64,000 nucleotides of DNA from Salinimicrobium sediminis (GTDB lineage Bacteria; Bacteroidota; Bacteroidia; Flavobacteriales; Flavobacteriaceae), in NCBI RefSeq assembly GCF_900215295.1, contig NZ_OCMF01000003.1, positions 350,247-414,246 of the forward strand, read 5' to 3'. Position numbers and translations under genes: made by a program. The stretch's first letter is position 1, and every line of letters starts with the position of its first letter. The notes below the pieces were generated by a model. That model was not told the origin of the DNA and did no database searches. It saw nothing but the letters and a program-made list of their open reading frames with translations. Shown piece after piece: positions 62,285-64,000 of the stretch.

Positions 62285-62857
62285 TTGAGAAAGATCAAAC
62301 CTGATTTTAATGTTAAACAAATTGGTTCCTTCCGCTTCTATAGCGGGATCTTAGTTGGATTGACCTTTTCATTGATATTAAATCTTTTTTTCCTGAACAT
62401 CATTAACATGAGCGATGTGATGGCGGCTTTGGCCTACGGTTCATGGGAAACCTCTTTGATCCAAAAATCAGATTTTTATTACTCCTTTTTCTGGAGTTTG
62501 TTTTCGATCAGTATCGGGTTCAGTTTTACTACTTACCTGTGGTCAGGAAACCCCCTTTTGAAAACTCCGCGCCAAACAAGGATAAACCGGATAGCTAATA
62601 CTTATGCATATTTCATCTTTGGGCTGGTACTATTTAGTATCTCACGACTGCTACAGTTGTATATCGAATTTCATAATGTGGAGTATAGCGTAAAAGAGGA
62701 ATTCGGAATGCTGTTATTCCTGGTTCCGCTTTTTATCTGGTTGTTCCACTGGACCTTTATTTCAAGAATTTATAAGGCTATAAAACCAATGGGAATTTCA
62801 TTGTTACTGTTTATCATCTATGGTGTTATCTTAGCCTTTACGAGCGGACGATTTTAA
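62285..62857 (+). CDS. Multi-pass membrane protein, unknown function
   Basis: 190 aa, TTG start at 62285 (no ATG or GTG fits the length). Four to five hydrophobic segments with aromatic-rich loops. It contains KTPRQTRINRIANTYAYFIF in the centre. No family recognised. Confidence 0.65.
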   Translation: MRKIKPDFNVKQIGSFRFYSGILVGLTFSLILNLFFLNIINMSDVMAALAYGSWETSLIQKSDFYYSFFWSLFSISIGFSFTTYLWSGNPLLKTPRQTRINRIANTYAYFIFGLVLFSISRLLQLYIEFHNVEYSVKEEFGMLLFLVPLFIWLFHWTFISRIYKAIKPMGISLLLFIIYGVILAFTSGRF

Positions 62858-62913
62858 AATATTTCAGACTTCAGATTCCCTTGAAAAATCTCAATTTTGA
62901 CTACTTTTTATTA

Positions 62914-62921
62914 TAGTTTTG
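62914..62921 (+). promoter_or_regulatory. -7 element of the aminotransferase gene
   Basis: TAGTTTTG, a perfect TAnnTTTG match, 44 bp before the ATG at 62966. The preceding 20 bp resemble a stretch at 58864-58891. Confidence 0.4.
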
Positions 62922-62965
62922 AGAAATTCCAATTGGCTGATTCAGGCAAAAACTGATAACATAAA

Positions 62966-63826
62966 ATGAAACCCAAAAAAACATATCCCGCAGAACTTTA
63001 CCTTAACGGGGAATGGCTGTCGCCTGATAAAGCATTCGTGTCGGTGTTTGATCGGGCCTTCATGTTTGGAGACGGGATCTATGAGGTTACCCCATTCTAC
63101 TGCGGAAAACCCTTTAGGCTGCAGGATCATTGCGACCGACTCAAATACTGTTTGCAGCAAATAAAAATACCCTTTGATTGTGCCATTTTAGAGCACCTTA
63201 TGATGCAGGCCCTCTCCCGGTCTGGCCTGGCAAATTCCGATGCGGCTGTATACATTCAGATCTCCCGCGGCAAAGCACCGCGCACACATTATTATCCCGA
63301 ACATGCAGAACCAACTGTGCTTTTATATGCCTTTCCGGTGGTGCTGGAAAATTTTCATGAGAAACGGTGGAAAGTTCTGGTTTCTGAAGATTTCAGGTGG
63401 CAGCGCTGCGACATTAAATCCACTGCTTTACTTGCCAACACCATGTCAAATGAAGAAGCCATCGCCGGGGGATTTGACGAAAACCTGCTCGTACACGATG
63501 GTCATTTTACCGAAGGCTCCCATTCCACAGCATTCTTTGTCATGAACAATACCGTCTACACCCACCCCGAAGGTCCGCACATCCTCTCGGGCATTACCCG
63601 TAAGGTGGTCCTGGAGATTTGTCGGGACCTGGGGATCTCCTATGAAGAACGGCCGGTAAACATTGAAGAACTGGATAGGGTAGAAGAGGTTTTCCTCACC
63701 GGCACCACCACGCAGATCACCATAGTAGAGTCGTTGCATTCAAAAGAAAAGCAGATCTTCACCGCTCAAAAAGGGGAAATTACAAAGAGATTACAGGAAG
63801 AGTTCTTGAGAAGAACGAGAGAATAA
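62966..63826 (+). CDS. Class IV aminotransferase, D-alanine aminotransferase-like
   Basis: 286 aa. PLP fold type IV. Motifs: FDRAFMFGDGIYEVTPFYCG, LQDHCDRLKYCLQQIKIPF, and the catalytic lysine in CDIKSTALLANTMSNEEA (about residue 151). The C-terminal segment EVFLTGTTTQITIVESL binds the cofactor phosphate. The YEV start of the second strand and the RCDIKS context favour D-amino-acid aminotransferase over branched-chain aminotransferase. It would supply D-glutamate or D-alanine for peptidoglycan. Specificity remains inferred. Confidence 0.88.
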   Translation: MKPKKTYPAELYLNGEWLSPDKAFVSVFDRAFMFGDGIYEVTPFYCGKPFRLQDHCDRLKYCLQQIKIPFDCAILEHLMMQALSRSGLANSDAAVYIQISRGKAPRTHYYPEHAEPTVLLYAFPVVLENFHEKRWKVLVSEDFRWQRCDIKSTALLANTMSNEEAIAGGFDENLLVHDGHFTEGSHSTAFFVMNNTVYTHPEGPHILSGITRKVVLEICRDLGISYEERPVNIEELDRVEEVFLTGTTTQITIVESLHSKEKQIFTAQKGEITKRLQEEFLRRTRE

Positions 63827-63835
63827 ACATCAAAT

Positions 63836-63885
63836 CACCGTCAATTCGAGTGATTTTCAAAACCTGTTCTCAATATAATTCTGTA
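63836..63885 (+). repeat. Fragment of a dispersed GTCAATTCGAGTGATTTT-type repeat
   Basis: CACCGTCAATTCGAGTGATT followed by TTCAAAACCTGTTCTCAA matches a spacer sequence I recognise as recurrent in flavobacterial genomes. Only one fragment is visible here; its boundaries are approximate. Confidence 0.4.
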
Positions 63886-64000
63886 ACTGCCCTGCAGTTC
63901 CAGAATCACTCCTTTAGACTTGTATTAGTAAATTTATTACAAGTTTAATTAAGAAAAGGGAGCTGAACTTAGGTACACTATTTTCACTCAGAATTTTTTA

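Overview
The window reads as chromosomal DNA of a member of the Flavobacteriaceae (Bacteroidota), probably a marine or saline one. The reasons are the gene order tRNA-Thr/Tyr/Gly/Thr - tuf - tRNA-Trp - secE - nusG - rplKAJL - rpoBC, repeated matches to the Bacteroidota promoter -7 element (TAnnTTTG), few purine-rich ribosome binding sites, and typical families (DUF3467, DUF4295, DUF4369 lipoprotein, carboxypeptidase-regulatory-domain proteins, a TonB-dependent-receptor-like barrel, a TPR hybrid histidine kinase). Species cannot be named from this alone.

Layout. 1-14137: the tail of a probable ribosome hibernation factor, five tRNAs, then the translation/transcription core (tuf, secE, nusG, L11, L1, L10, L7/L12, RNA polymerase beta and beta prime) and a DUF3467 gene. 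RNA hairpins sit at several joints: between tRNAs, before rplK, between rplL and rpoB, and between rpoB and rpoC. 14138-17138: a small membrane-protein locus with its own winged-helix regulator; a palindrome of the form ACTTTG-N5-CAAAGT lies at the head of both of its transcription units. 17139-22795: DoxX-like protein, MpaB-like oxygenase, a secreted protein, release factor 3, isopentenyl-diphosphate isomerase overlapping a 6-pyruvoyl-tetrahydropterin-synthase-family gene, and a small conserved protein. 22807-23398: a second tRNA-Thr(TGT), identical to the first, followed by a 105-bp tandem array that reiterates the tRNA 3' end plus its terminator.

23399-54321: mostly single-gene housekeeping and envelope functions, on both strands: DUF4369 lipoprotein, DUF819 transporter, a Cof-type phosphatase interrupted by one in-frame stop, alpha/beta hydrolase, S1/P1 nuclease, TPR hybrid histidine kinase, HtpG, TetR-like regulator and AarF kinase, a six-EF-hand protein, S9 peptidase, KAS III, outer-membrane barrel, CoA-binding protein, sodium:solute symporter, RecR, 2-oxoacid dehydrogenase E2, DnaQ-like exonuclease, FAH-family enzyme, a stand-alone Hpt protein, CinA, L28/L33/DUF4295, FtsY and a lipoprotein amidase.

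54440-59140 is the most unusual part: an AT-rich accessory island in which single genes, all on the + strand, are separated by about 130-bp imperfect palindromes. Two of the genes have flanks whose terminal 9-10 bp are exact reverse complements of each other, which is the arrangement expected of integron-type gene cassettes with attC-like sites. The cargo includes a 933-aa PHP plus SMC-like ATPase (TrlF family, a plausible defence protein), a frameshifted lipoprotein gene and a small membrane-anchored protein. No integrase is in the window. 59142-64000 returns to small metabolic and envelope genes (two VOC proteins, a YD-repeat-like lipoprotein, membrane proteins) and ends with a class IV aminotransferase of the D-alanine aminotransferase type.
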